From: an uncultured Chitinophagales bacterium
GTDB taxonomy: Bacteria > Bacteroidota > Bacteroidia > Chitinophagales > JAHDHT01
Direction of reading: 5' to 3'
NCBI GenBank assembly: GCA_938023075.1
Contig: CALHDG010000139.1
Location: forward strand, 1-45,979
Length of the DNA: 45,979 nucleotides
Every line of letters starts with the position of its first letter. Within the stretch, counting starts at the first letter, position 1. Under the pieces are notes generated by a model. It saw only the letters and a list, made by a program, of their open reading frames with translations, was not told the DNA's origin and did no database searches. The position numbers and the translations under genes are program-made. Shown piece by piece: positions 1 through 8,942 of this stretch.

Positions 1-314
1 ACAGGATTGAAGTTAGCGTCATTATAAATAATAACCTCTCTGGTTACTTCTCTTGCATTTGCTTCACAGTAAAAAACAAGGTCAGAATCTACGCTTGATG
101 CACCGGTTTCGGGTAAAGCTCCAGTTACTTCAATACCGTAGAAGTCCATAGCATCTTGTAAATTTCTTACCAGAGGCGGGACATCGAAAATATTGTTACA
201 ATCAAAAGGACCTAAATTGGTTTCGGTGGGGCAAACAACGGTTTGCGCATGGATGTTAAACGTAATGAACAGCATAACCAATATGGTTAGTTGCTTGTTA
301 GTAAATAGTTTCAT
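1..314 (-). CDS. Secreted protein, N-terminal fragment (runs off left edge)
   Basis: This frame opens with ATG at 314 and stays open to base 1, giving about 104 residues with the C-terminus outside the window. Residues 1-23 form a clear signal peptide: Lys near the start, a hydrophobic core (ILVMLFITF), and a cleavage site after HAQ. The mature part begins TVVCPTETNLGPFDCNN, a Cys-containing style common in large secreted or adhesin-like Bacteroidota proteins. No family can be named from this fragment. It shares strand with the permease gene upstream of it (142 bp gap), but the inverted repeat at 328-354 suggests it has its own promoter or control site. Export through the Sec system is inferred from the signal peptide; surface location is a guess. 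Confidence 0.7.
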   Translation of the reverse strand, partial: MKLFTNKQLTILVMLFITFNIHAQTVVCPTETNLGPFDCNNIFDVPPLVRNLQDAMDFYGIEVTGALPETGASSVDSDLVFYCEANAREVTREVIIYNDANFNP

Positions 315-327
315 TTTTAATAAGTTT

Positions 328-354
328 AAATACTTGATAAATGTACAAGTATTT
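328..354. promoter_or_regulatory. Inverted repeat upstream of the secreted-protein gene
   Basis: AAATACTTG (328-336) and CAAGTATTT (346-354) are perfect 9-bp arms around a 9-bp spacer, 14 bp before the start codon at 314. It could be a regulator-binding site or a 5' leader hairpin. On the minus strand the spacer gives TACATTTA, one mismatch from the Bacteroidota -7 box TAnnTTTG, so an operator over a promoter is a fair inference. Confidence 0.4.
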
Positions 355-456
355 GTTTGAATTTTAAGCTATTTTACAATAATTTTATTTGTATAAACTA
401 AAGAATTTTCAATATTTATGAACGAAGTAAGCAATAGTAAAAGCTGGGCTAATTAC

Positions 457-1704
457 TTAACTGTTCCGTATAGCAATTACCGGATCCATATAAGCTGCCC
501 GAACTGCCGGTAAAAAACCAGCAATTAAACCAATAAAAATAGATAAACCAACACCAATAATCATGTTCTTTATATTCATGGCAAAAACATAATCTGGATT
601 TACGTAAGCCACTAAAGTAATCATTAAATAAACGGATAGTAAGCCCCACAATCCACCCAAAATACAAAGTACAATGGCTTCAATAATAAACTCTGCTAAT
701 ATGGCACTTCTACGCGCACCCAATGATTTTTTAATCCCAATCATTTTGGTACGTTCTCTAACCGAAACAAACATAATATTAGCAATACCAAAACCACCAA
801 CCAAAATTGAAAACAGCCCAATTATCCAAGCTGCCATATTAACAATTTTAAAAACCTGATCTAACAAACCATCGAGAATGCTTAATTGATTCAAGGCAAA
901 ATTTTCTTCTTGAGCGGGGCGTAGTTGCCGGGCTGCCCGCATGGCTATGGTTATTTCAGCTTTTAACTGATCTAATGAAACTCCTTTTGCCGGCGCAACA
1001 TTTAATAATGGATCGTACAATAGTTTTTTAGTAGAGGTAAACTTTCTTAAATAATTAAGCGGAATGATGATCGATTCATCGAAAGTAATACCAATTAAAC
1101 TTTCTCCTTCTTTAGCTAACTGTCCAATCACGTTCACTGCTCTTCCATCAATTTTAATGCTTTCTCCAATAGGGTTTGCTGTACCAAACAAGTCTTCTGC
1201 AATTTTTGCTCCGATAACTGCCACAGCAGATCCACTATGCGATTCGGATGGGCTGAAATAACGCCCTTTAAAAAAATCGAATTGCCATATGTCATCAAAC
1301 TCGTGGGTTGGTCCAAATACTTCAATATCCATTATTTTTTCAGAAACAGATTTTACTTCTTTTCCCAAAACTTCCATGGCAAAAGAAACCGTTCGGGCAC
1401 TGGGTACATTTTTTTTGATGGCTTCATAATCGTCTAAGCTTGGTTTGGGACGTTTTATAATTTTTTCCCAATCAATATTTTCACCACCGCCCCATGGGAA
1501 ACGACTTACATAAACCACATCACTACCGAGCTTAGAAAAGGAGCTTCTTATTTGATCTTCAAAACTATCAATTACGGTTAATACCGATATAATGCAGAAA
1601 ATTCCGATAGTAATACCGGCAAGTGACAAAAAAGTACGGAGCTTATTGCCGGTTAGCTCTTTAAAAGCCATAGATAAACTTTCGGACAGCAATTGAAATA
1701 TCAT
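457..1704 (-). CDS. ABC transporter permease, MacB/FtsX type
   Basis: A 415-residue inner-membrane protein with MacB-family permease architecture: one N-terminal transmembrane helix (about residues 25-45, within GNKLRTFLSLAGITIGIF), a periplasmic MacB-PCD-like domain (about 46-270), and three C-terminal helices forming the FtsX core (about 285-410). The segment SVRERTKMIGIKKSLGARR is the usual coupling motif that contacts the ATPase. Members work with a MacB-type ATPase and often a membrane-fusion protein, but neither is encoded in this window, so the partner and substrate are unknown. The length is typical and ATG at 1704 is followed by a standard amphipathic N-terminus. Family confidence is high; specificity cannot be inferred. 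Repeat copy A lies 58 bp upstream of the start. Confidence 0.9.
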   Translation of the reverse strand: MIFQLLSESLSMAFKELTGNKLRTFLSLAGITIGIFCIISVLTVIDSFEDQIRSSFSKLGSDVVYVSRFPWGGGENIDWEKIIKRPKPSLDDYEAIKKNVPSARTVSFAMEVLGKEVKSVSEKIMDIEVFGPTHEFDDIWQFDFFKGRYFSPSESHSGSAVAVIGAKIAEDLFGTANPIGESIKIDGRAVNVIGQLAKEGESLIGITFDESIIIPLNYLRKFTSTKKLLYDPLLNVAPAKGVSLDQLKAEITIAMRAARQLRPAQEENFALNQLSILDGLLDQVFKIVNMAAWIIGLFSILVGGFGIANIMFVSVRERTKMIGIKKSLGARRSAILAEFIIEAIVLCILGGLWGLLSVYLMITLVAYVNPDYVFAMNIKNMIIGVGLSIFIGLIAGFLPAVRAAYMDPVIAIRNS

Positions 1705-1762
1705 AGGGTAAAGTTAAAGAAAAATAAGCTATTATGATATAATATATTAAATGATAGATGTT

Positions 1763-1920
1763 AAGGAACGATGAGAAAATAAATTTACCATCTGACTTTG
1801 CCCTTTTCCGATATATTTCCTTGAAAAGCCTCGCCTTGGTTCCCCACTAAGCCTACGTTTTTCAACTCGTCTATCAAAAAATGACTTTATCAGAGTTGAT
1901 TATTTTATTTTCTCATCGTT
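1763..1920 (-). repeat. Family-1 fold-back repeat, copy A
   Basis: An element of about 158 bp between divergent genes. Its ends are inverted repeats: AACGATGAGAAAATAAA at 1767-1783 is matched perfectly by its complement at 1904-1920. The interior is an imperfect palindrome, with CGATATATTTCCTTGAAAAG on one side and TTTTTCAACTCGTCTATCAA on the other. Copy B matches it in reverse orientation almost along its whole length. It has no coding capacity. It could be a MITE-like non-autonomous mobile element or a structured intergenic repeat. The rest of the gap (1921-2217) holds only the palindrome at 2079-2096. Confidence 0.85.
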
Positions 1921-2078
1921 TCTAATTTGAATATTATTAATCAATAAACATATAGATGAAAAACGCTTTTTGAGTTTAATATGCACTCTTTATTTAAATT
2001 TTACCTAAAAAAACTGGTAATTTGACGTTTGTTGCATTTAATTGTTTGTAATTGAGCAATATATAGCCAGTTTCATTA

Positions 2079-2096
2079 AAATTGTTGCAACAATTT
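2079..2096. promoter_or_regulatory. Perfect 18-bp palindrome, possible operator
   Basis: AAATTGTTGCAACAATTT is a perfect palindrome with no spacer, about 120 bp upstream of the ATG at 2218. Its symmetry and place in a promoter-sized gap fit a dimeric regulator site. No regulator is known and chance in AT-rich DNA cannot be excluded. Confidence 0.4.
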
Positions 2097-2217
2097 CACA
2101 ACTCCTGCGTCTAAATATCGTACATTGAAGTTGAAAATAATTTTATTATTAGTTGTAGGATAGTGCTAATAATCAATTTTTATTAAAAGCTAAAAAATAT
2201 TTATTCACCACCATAAC

Positions 2218-5200
2218 ATGTATTATCAAATGATGAGTCTTATTTCCAAAACTAAGATTCTAAAGATGGTAAGCAGTATTGCTTTACTTATTTTTAGTAT
2301 CAAACTAGTATGTTCTCAAACCTCCGCTATAACTATTAACGAAATTAACTACCGCTCGGTAAACGAGGGGGAGAATATTGATTTTGTAGAGCTATACAAT
2401 TCTAGTTCAAGCACTGTAAATTTAAGTGGTTGGACTTTAACTGATGGTATAGGCTTCAAATTTCCAAATGGTTCTTCAATTAGTGCGGGAGGGTATGTGG
2501 TAGTAGCCGCTAATCCTTCTGCTTGCCAATCGGTTTTTAGTATTAGCAATGTATATGGTCCCTTTACGGGTGGTTTGAGTAGTGATGGTGACGATGTTGA
2601 ATTACGCGATGCCAATTTTAATATAGTTGATGAAGTGGATTACCTCTCGTGGCAAGAATGGCCCAGCGTGCGCTTTCTTAATGGTGGACTTTCACCGGCA
2701 TCAATACAAAAAATAAATTACAATATATTAAGTAAGTATGCCGGAGGCTGGGCGGGTGCAGCCCCAACACCTAATGCAGCTAACAGTGCCGTTTTAATTA
2801 ACAATGCCAATGCAATACCGGCGCTACAAAGTGTTAGTAAAAAACCCAATACACCGGTAAGTAATCAACCGGTAATTATCAAAGCAAAGTTAGCTAATGC
2901 TAATCAACTTAACAGCACGCTTACTGTAAATTTGCAATATCAATTGGTAGATGCTGGTAATTACATTAAAAAGACAGAAGCGGCTTATGGTAGTTGGACA
3001 ACTATACCCATGTACGATAATGGTGTTGGTATCGATTCTTTAAGCAACGATGGTATTTATACTTCAGTTATACCATCAAATATACAAATACACCGGCGCT
3101 TGGTAAGGTATAGAGTTGCTATTGCTACTTCAAATGGTTATCAAAAAATTTATCCAGATCAAAACCATCACGAAAGTAACTATGCCTATTTTGTGTATGA
3201 TGGACAAAATTCGTTCAATGGCATACCACTAAATCAGTTATCATATTTACAAGAAGTGCATTTATTAGCTAAAACAACAGATGTTATCGACTATGTAGAC
3301 AGTGCCGGATATGCCGGTAAAGATTACCCCGGTGAAGGGACCTTGGTTTACAGAGGTAAAGTATTTGATCATATTGGCTTTAGAGCAAGAGGAAAAGATT
3401 CAAGGCATTTTAGATTAAAGAAAAACATGAAAATTGATTTGAACAATGAACATCCTATAAAAGTATATAATGATTATGATAAAACTTATGATGTATTAAG
3501 AGGAAAACTAACTTTATCGGGCACATGGGTTGTAGATGGTAATTCACATGGGCTTTCAGAATCGTTAATTTATAAAATTGCCGAATTAACCGGCTCGGTA
3601 AACAAATCTACAGATTATTGCCAGTTTAGAATAATTGACAATAGCATAGAAGATAGTAATGCTGGAGATTTTAGAGGTGTTTATTTAATTTCAAATGATT
3701 TTAATGCAGATTTGATAAAGGAGCATAATTTACCAGATGGCAATATTTATTCGTATAAGCCCTTTACCTTAGCCCATCAGGGAGAATATGGTCCCTTTGG
3801 TGCCAATAATTTGGTGTATACCAGTTGGAATGCTGCTTTAGGAAACTCACAAGACGGATGTATGAATTGCGACATACCGACTCAATCGCAAAGTTTTTAT
3901 GAAGATAATTTGGAATTAGATTTGTTTTATAATGATTGGGTGATGAATGAAATTTGTGGGAACTCAGAAACGAACTATCCGGGGCAACATAGCTTTATAG
4001 AGTACTATAATCCAGTTACGCAAAAGTGGTTAATACGAAATGCAGATTACGATAATATGTTTGGTATGCCCGAAGATGAAAAAGTGGTTTATAGAAAAAA
4101 TCAGTCGGCAGATTATAGAAAGGTGCGGGTGCCTTTAAAAGATCAGTTGTTAACTTACCAAGATTTTAAGATAGAAATAGCGAACCGTTTACGGAGTACC
4201 TTAGATTTATTATTTAATGCAGAACAGTTAGATCATTTAATAACTTCTGAAACAGCAAAAATTTATAATCCAAATAGTGGAACCAATTGGACAGACGCTG
4301 ATAGAAGCCGGTGGATAGGTCAATTAGACGGGCATGGATATCAAATAGATTATAGCAATTATAAAAATGACGTAATTGAGTGGTATAGAAATTGGTTTAA
4401 TAACCGGAAAGATCATTTACTAAATGAAACAAACTCTTATCAAGATTGGGATGTGAATGCCAATCTCTTTGAAAATCCAACAAAAAATATATTTGAAGAT
4501 GAAGATAACCGGATACCGAATAAACCGGCAATAACCTATAATGGGCCAAGTAGCTATCCGTTAGATCGACTGACGTTTTCCGGCTCTTCGTTTATTGATA
4601 TTACCGGAAATTTTGCTGCATTAGAATGGAGAGTAGGGGAATGGTCAGATCCAGATAATCTAGCATACAATCCTTTGGATGAACCTAAATATGAGATAGA
4701 AACCAAATGGGAGAGTGGTGAGATTACTTCATTTTTAAACATAGTGACTATTCCCGCAGATGCGCAACTAAAAGCAGGAAGAACGTACAAAGTTAGAGTA
4801 CGCTATAAAGATACAACCAATAGATGGAGCCATTGGTCAGATGCTATTACGTTTATACCCTCTCCAGCATCTAACACCAATTACGATTTAGTGATTAATG
4901 AAATTATGTATAACCCGTCGGATAATTGTGGGGTTGAATTTATTGAGTTATATAATTTAGGATCGACTTCTATTAGTTTAAACAATTTTAAATTTACAGA
5001 AGGTATTGATTATGATTTTCCAGCAGGATCTTCTATAGCTGCGGGAGACTATTTAGTACTAGCTAAAGATAGTTTAGAGTTTGTTTATCATTATGGATTC
5101 TCTCCCTTTGGTGATTATGGAGGACGGTTAGCTAATTCAATGGATGAATTGATTTTAAGTGGACCTTTTAGAGTGGTGGTAGATTCCCTTACTTATTTAG

Positions 5201-6462
5201 ATGCCTCACCTTGGGTAATTGAGCCCGATGGTAATGGTGCTTCATTAAGTTTAATACAAGCCGGTTTAAATAATGCGCTTGCCTCTAACTGGCATTATTC
5301 TTTTGATAATTGTGGTACACCTGGTGCGGATAATAACTTATGTTTACCCATGAGCAATATGCCCATTTCAGCTGATTTAACTTGTTACCAATCTAATGAT
5401 GGGTTTATTGCAAATATAGTGTCTGGAGGCACTGCACCCTATAGCTATGTTTGGAATTCAGGACAAACATTGTCGGTAATTAGCTATTTAGCCGCTGGTA
5501 ATTATTCAGTTACGATAACCGATGCTTTACTTTGTGAAATTACTGATAATATTACCATTACTCAGCCAAACCAATTGATGCTAACCGTAAATAGTAACGA
5601 TGAAACAGGTTATCAATCAGCAGATGGTACAGTAAGTGCAGTAGTATCTGGTGGAACACCTCCCTATACTTATAATTGGTCTAATGGAGCTTCAACTGCT
5701 TCGCAAAGTGGCTTAAGTGCTGGTAGCTATACTGTTGTGGTTACAGACTCTAACAACTGCACTATATCAGATGTGGTTACAGTTAATGAGTTTATTTGCA
5801 ATACCTTACAAGTGAGTATTACTAAAAAAGATTTGGATTGCTTTGGAGAGACAGACGGAAATTTGTTGATCAATAATATTCAAAATGGTGTGGCGCCATA
5901 TTCAATTTTATGGTCAACAGGAGCTACAGGCACCGCAATAAATAATTTGTCTTCAGGTACCTATACTGTAAATATAACAGATAACTTGGGTTGTCCGCAT
6001 CAAGAGTCTTATACTGTTGCAGCGCCAAGTGCCGCTTTAAGTGCATCAACAGTAATAATTGGATCAAGTGATATTAATGCATATGATGGTGCTATTGATT
6101 TAACCGTTCAAGGTGGTACTCAACCGTATTCCTATTATTGGTCAAATGGCACTTCCAATGAAGACCCTACTAATTTATTAACGGGTAGCTATTGGGTAAG
6201 TATAACGGATGGCAACGGATGTAATACTTTTATTACGGCTATACAAGTAGGGGTAGAATCTTGCCCGGTAGTGCTTAGTTTATTAGATAATTCAATCTTA
6301 CCATCTGGGGTTGAAGAAGTTTCTAACTATATTGAATCGAACTGTATAATTGATAACAATACCAACGTGCACTTTAAAGCTGGAAATTTAATTGATTTGC
6401 GAAATGGTTTTGAAGTAAAACAAGGTGCCGATTTTGAAGCGGTGATTGAAGATTGCAACTAG
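2218..6462 (+). CDS. Secreted CotH / lamin-tail / SprB-repeat protein
   Basis: A 1414-residue exported multidomain protein. After a signal peptide (hydrophobic run SSIALLIFSIKLVCS ending near residue 34) comes a lamin-tail domain (about 36-160, INEINYRS...FVELYN...LSGWTLTDG). A CotH-like kinase-fold domain follows (about 340-760; RARGKDSRHFR, RGVYLIS, NADYDNMFG). A second lamin-tail domain sits at about 890-1000 (INEIMYNPSDN...FIELYN). Four SprB-type repeats follow (about 1050-1345), each carrying a GG-x-PYxYxWSNG...GSYxVxxTD pattern. The last 65 residues (FKAGNLIDLRNGFEVKQGA) resemble the 3-coathanger-stack C-terminal domain of Bacteroidota secreted proteins. Surface display and adhesion are inferred from the repeats; CotH kinase activity is not established. 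ATG 2230 and 2233 are alternative starts just inside. It converges on proB 29 bp away. Confidence 0.9.
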   Translation: MYYQMMSLISKTKILKMVSSIALLIFSIKLVCSQTSAITINEINYRSVNEGENIDFVELYNSSSSTVNLSGWTLTDGIGFKFPNGSSISAGGYVVVAANPSACQSVFSISNVYGPFTGGLSSDGDDVELRDANFNIVDEVDYLSWQEWPSVRFLNGGLSPASIQKINYNILSKYAGGWAGAAPTPNAANSAVLINNANAIPALQSVSKKPNTPVSNQPVIIKAKLANANQLNSTLTVNLQYQLVDAGNYIKKTEAAYGSWTTIPMYDNGVGIDSLSNDGIYTSVIPSNIQIHRRLVRYRVAIATSNGYQKIYPDQNHHESNYAYFVYDGQNSFNGIPLNQLSYLQEVHLLAKTTDVIDYVDSAGYAGKDYPGEGTLVYRGKVFDHIGFRARGKDSRHFRLKKNMKIDLNNEHPIKVYNDYDKTYDVLRGKLTLSGTWVVDGNSHGLSESLIYKIAELTGSVNKSTDYCQFRIIDNSIEDSNAGDFRGVYLISNDFNADLIKEHNLPDGNIYSYKPFTLAHQGEYGPFGANNLVYTSWNAALGNSQDGCMNCDIPTQSQSFYEDNLELDLFYNDWVMNEICGNSETNYPGQHSFIEYYNPVTQKWLIRNADYDNMFGMPEDEKVVYRKNQSADYRKVRVPLKDQLLTYQDFKIEIANRLRSTLDLLFNAEQLDHLITSETAKIYNPNSGTNWTDADRSRWIGQLDGHGYQIDYSNYKNDVIEWYRNWFNNRKDHLLNETNSYQDWDVNANLFENPTKNIFEDEDNRIPNKPAITYNGPSSYPLDRLTFSGSSFIDITGNFAALEWRVGEWSDPDNLAYNPLDEPKYEIETKWESGEITSFLNIVTIPADAQLKAGRTYKVRVRYKDTTNRWSHWSDAITFIPSPASNTNYDLVINEIMYNPSDNCGVEFIELYNLGSTSISLNNFKFTEGIDYDFPAGSSIAAGDYLVLAKDSLEFVYHYGFSPFGDYGGRLANSMDELILSGPFRVVVDSLTYLDASPWVIEPDGNGASLSLIQAGLNNALASNWHYSFDNCGTPGADNNLCLPMSNMPISADLTCYQSNDGFIANIVSGGTAPYSYVWNSGQTLSVISYLAAGNYSVTITDALLCEITDNITITQPNQLMLTVNSNDETGYQSADGTVSAVVSGGTPPYTYNWSNGASTASQSGLSAGSYTVVVTDSNNCTISDVVTVNEFICNTLQVSITKKDLDCFGETDGNLLINNIQNGVAPYSILWSTGATGTAINNLSSGTYTVNITDNLGCPHQESYTVAAPSAALSASTVIIGSSDINAYDGAIDLTVQGGTQPYSYYWSNGTSNEDPTNLLTGSYWVSITDGNGCNTFITAIQVGVESCPVVLSLLDNSILPSGVEEVSNYIESNCIIDNNTNVHFKAGNLIDLRNGFEVKQGADFEAVIEDCN

Positions 6463-6491
6463 TTTAAAATGAATAGACTGATTAATTTGTT

Positions 6492-7271
6492 CTAACAAAC
6501 CTTGGTAAATTCAACGGTATTGGCAATAGCTTTCAACAAAAAATCATCTTCAAAACCATTAACTAGCCAAGTTTCTATACCAGCATTTTGAGCGATAGCC
6601 GCTGCTTGCATTTTTGATTTTATGCCACCACTGCCTTGTAAAGATTTGGTGTCGGGCAAGGTGCTTAAAATGGCTTCAATGTTGGTAATTTCTGAAATGG
6701 TAGTCAGGTCGTGGGAGCTAGAGGGGTCGTTGGGGTCATTATTATATAAACCATAAGTGTTGGTTGCCATCACTAGTAAATCAACTGCTAACAAAACAGC
6801 CGTTAAGGCAGCTAATTTATCATTATCGCCAAACTTAATCTCTTCGGTAGCAACCGTGTCATTTTCATTAATAATGGGTATGTAGTTATTTTCTAATAAA
6901 ACATTTATGGTGTTAACAATGTTTTCTTTTGATTGTTGATGTTCAATATCTGTATAAGAAATTAAACATTGAGCGGTTAGCAGTTTTAATTCTCTGAAGC
7001 TTTCTTGAATAATACGCATTAAATGGGGTTGACCAATAGCTGCTAAAGCTTGTTTTACATTAATATCTTTACCGGTGCCTTCTAAATCAACAAATTGTTT
7101 AGCAACGGCAATCGCACCGGAGCTTACTATAATAAATTCGTATTCGTCCGACAGTTTTACAATCTGCCTGCCAATATCTTCTAACTTTCCGCGCGAAATA
7201 GCACCTGTTCCTTTGGTGAGTGTACCCGTACCAATTTTTAGTACAACTCTTTTTTTACCTTGTTTGCCCAT
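6492..7271 (-). CDS. proB: Glutamate 5-kinase
   Basis: It phosphorylates L-glutamate to gamma-glutamyl phosphate, the first step of proline synthesis, in the cytoplasm. The 259 residues cover only the amino-acid-kinase fold: RVVLKIGTGTL at the ATP-binding N-terminus, IIVSSGAIAV, INENDTVATEEIKFGDND for substrate binding, and GSGGIKSKMQAA near the end. The C-terminal PUA domain of the E. coli-length enzyme (about 367 residues) is absent, a shorter form that also exists. The start at 7271 overlaps the proA stop by 17 bp, so the pair is very likely one transcript with coupled translation, proA first. Feedback control by proline resides in the kinase domain in known enzymes; nothing here shows whether it is kept. 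Confidence 0.95.
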   Translation of the reverse strand: MGKQGKKRVVLKIGTGTLTKGTGAISRGKLEDIGRQIVKLSDEYEFIIVSSGAIAVAKQFVDLEGTGKDINVKQALAAIGQPHLMRIIQESFRELKLLTAQCLISYTDIEHQQSKENIVNTINVLLENNYIPIINENDTVATEEIKFGDNDKLAALTAVLLAVDLLVMATNTYGLYNNDPNDPSSSHDLTTISEITNIEAILSTLPDTKSLQGSGGIKSKMQAAAIAQNAGIETWLVNGFEDDFLLKAIANTVEFTKVC

Positions 7272-8478
7272 TGCCGTAAATATACCATTTGTTACTTACT
7301 AATTGCTCTAAACCTAAGGGTCCTCTATGATGCATTTTTTCAGTACTAATGGCTAATTCAGCACCCATACCAAAAGCACCACCATCGGTAAAGCGGGTAG
7401 AAGCATTGTGATAAACGGCTGCGGCGTCTACATTGGTCATAAAATAATCGGCAACTTCTTTATTAGAAGTAACAATAGTAGCAGAATGTCCACCCGAATA
7501 TTGATTAATTTTTTCAACGGCTTCTTCTTCACTATCCACCAAACCAAAAACGATTTTGTAATCTAAAAACTCTTCGTACCAAATTTGTTCATCTTGTAAC
7601 AATTCAACACTTTCTATTACTGAGGCGATCTGTTCTTCAGCTACAATTTCAACAGTATTTTTCTCTTTTAACAGATGAATCGTTTGTTGAATAAAATCTA
7701 CATAATTCGGTAAATTTTTGTTGACTAAAACTTTATCCAAAGCATTGCAAGCAGATATTTTACTAAGTTTGGCATTGGCAATAATGGCTTTTGCCATGTC
7801 TAAATCTGCGTATTCGTGTACATATAGAAAGTTATTACCTCGCCCGCTTACCAAAACCGGACATTTTGCATAAGCTTTTACAAAGTCAATTAATTTTTCA
7901 CCGCCTCTTGGTACAATTAAATCAATAGCTTGATTGGGGTTTTTAAGAAAGGCTTGGGTTTGCTCCCGCTGCAAATCTAAATATTGAATCCAATCAACAG
8001 ATAAACCGCAACTTGTAAGTGCTTGATGCCAACAATTCACTAATTTTAAGTTAGAGGCTCGTGATTCTTTTCCACCCTTCAATAAAATTTTGTTGCCAGA
8101 CTTAAAAGCAATAGCCGCTGCCTCAATAGTTACGTCCGGTCGCGATTCGTAAATAATTAAAACGGTACCAAAAGGAGCCGTAACATTTTTAACTTCCATG
8201 CCATTTTCATTGGTGAAATGATAACGCTCCTTTCCAATGGGGTCTGATTTTGCGCCAACTTCTTGTACAGCTTTAATCATACCATCTACTTTGGCATCAT
8301 CTACTTTAAGCCGGTCGTACATCGCTTTGTCGTTAGCATCGTACGCCTCCATTTCTTGTTGATTAATGGCTAATAATTCTTCCCTTGCCTGTTCAATACA
8401 TAAAGTCATCTTATGTAAAACATTGTTCTTTTCTTCTACAGTAAGCAGGTTCGATTTTTTGGTACTAATCATTTCCAT
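7255..8478 (-). CDS. proA: Glutamate-5-semialdehyde dehydrogenase
   Basis: This NADPH-dependent enzyme reduces gamma-glutamyl phosphate to glutamate-5-semialdehyde, the second step of proline synthesis. At 407 residues it has normal length for the family. The catalytic Cys lies in KISACNALDK (about residue 242), and the aldehyde-dehydrogenase fold is seen in IYESRPDVTIEAAA, GNKILLKGGKES, LIVPRGGEKLI and AVYHNASTRFTDGGAFGMGAE. It is the first gene of a proA-proB operon with 17 bp of overlap. A promoter-like TTTG-N16-TATATTTG sits immediately upstream (8483-8510), so the transcript may be almost leaderless at 8478. The second ATG at 8472 is an equally good start. Confidence 0.95.
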   Translation of the reverse strand: MEMISTKKSNLLTVEEKNNVLHKMTLCIEQAREELLAINQQEMEAYDANDKAMYDRLKVDDAKVDGMIKAVQEVGAKSDPIGKERYHFTNENGMEVKNVTAPFGTVLIIYESRPDVTIEAAAIAFKSGNKILLKGGKESRASNLKLVNCWHQALTSCGLSVDWIQYLDLQREQTQAFLKNPNQAIDLIVPRGGEKLIDFVKAYAKCPVLVSGRGNNFLYVHEYADLDMAKAIIANAKLSKISACNALDKVLVNKNLPNYVDFIQQTIHLLKEKNTVEIVAEEQIASVIESVELLQDEQIWYEEFLDYKIVFGLVDSEEEAVEKINQYSGGHSATIVTSNKEVADYFMTNVDAAAVYHNASTRFTDGGAFGMGAELAISTEKMHHRGPLGLEQLVSNKWYIYGNGQTR

Positions 8479-8482
8479 ACAA

Positions 8483-8510
8483 CAAATATAGGGTTAAAGT
8501 TTGAAACAAA
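8483..8510 (-). promoter_or_regulatory. Bacteroidota-type promoter for proA-proB
   Basis: On the minus strand TTTG (8510-8507) and TATATTTG (8490-8483) are separated by 16 bp, close to the TTTG/TAnnTTTG promoter of Bacteroidota. The predicted transcription start falls at or next to the proA start codon. Confidence 0.55.
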
Positions 8511-8564
8511 CCTCCTTCTCGAAATACAATTCTTTTTATTGGTTTTCTCTTAATTTTTTGAATA

Positions 8565-8663
8565 CTAAAATATGAAAAAATTTATGGTAGCGAGTACAAA
8601 TGCAGCAATCCAACAGATATAAAAAATGCCAAGTTGTTCCAATCTTTTCTGCTTATTGCTCAT
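8565..8663 (-). CDS. Possible 32-residue single-span membrane peptide
   Basis: A short frame with ATG at 8663 and TAG at 8565. It begins with a charged stretch (MSNKQKRLEQLG) and continues as one hydrophobic helix (IFYICWIAAFVLATINFFIF) up to the stop. This layout, positive end inside followed by a single span, is that of a real small membrane protein, and it is unusual for random AT-rich sequence to give it so cleanly. It lies 86 bp upstream of proA on the same strand, and its ATG is 4 bp from repeat copy B. I recognise no family. No TAnnTTTG box is seen before it. It could be chance; conservation in relatives would decide. Confidence 0.35.
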   Translation of the reverse strand: MSNKQKRLEQLGIFYICWIAAFVLATINFFIF

Positions 8664-8667
8664 GTCT

Positions 8668-8822
8668 AAGGAACGATGAGAAAATAAATTGATCAACTCT
8701 GATAAAGTCATTTTTTGATAGACGAGTTGAAAAACGTAGGCTTAGTGGGTCTAAGACGAGGCTTTTCAAGGAAGTATATCGGAAAATGGCAAAGTCAGAT
8801 GGTAAATTTTTTTATCGTTCTT
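8668..8822 (+). repeat. Family-1 fold-back repeat, copy B
   Basis: This 155-bp element is between divergent genes. It starts AAGGAACGATGAGAAAATAA and ends with the decayed complement TTTTTTTATCGTTCTT. Inside are TTTTTTGATAGACGAG, GAAAAACGTAGGCTTAG and AAGTATATCGGAAAA, shared with copies A and D. The centre holds a small hairpin, CTTAG-TGGGT-CTAAG. It is reversed relative to copy A and is the best copy for a search query. Confidence 0.85.
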
Positions 8823-8942
8823 AATACATGATTATTTTTTATGCGATTGCTTTTGCATATTACTTTAGCCGTGTTAAATTTTAAAATAACAAACTAAATT
8901 TCGCACGCGTTTGTAAATTATGTATCTTGCCCTCTTATAATT

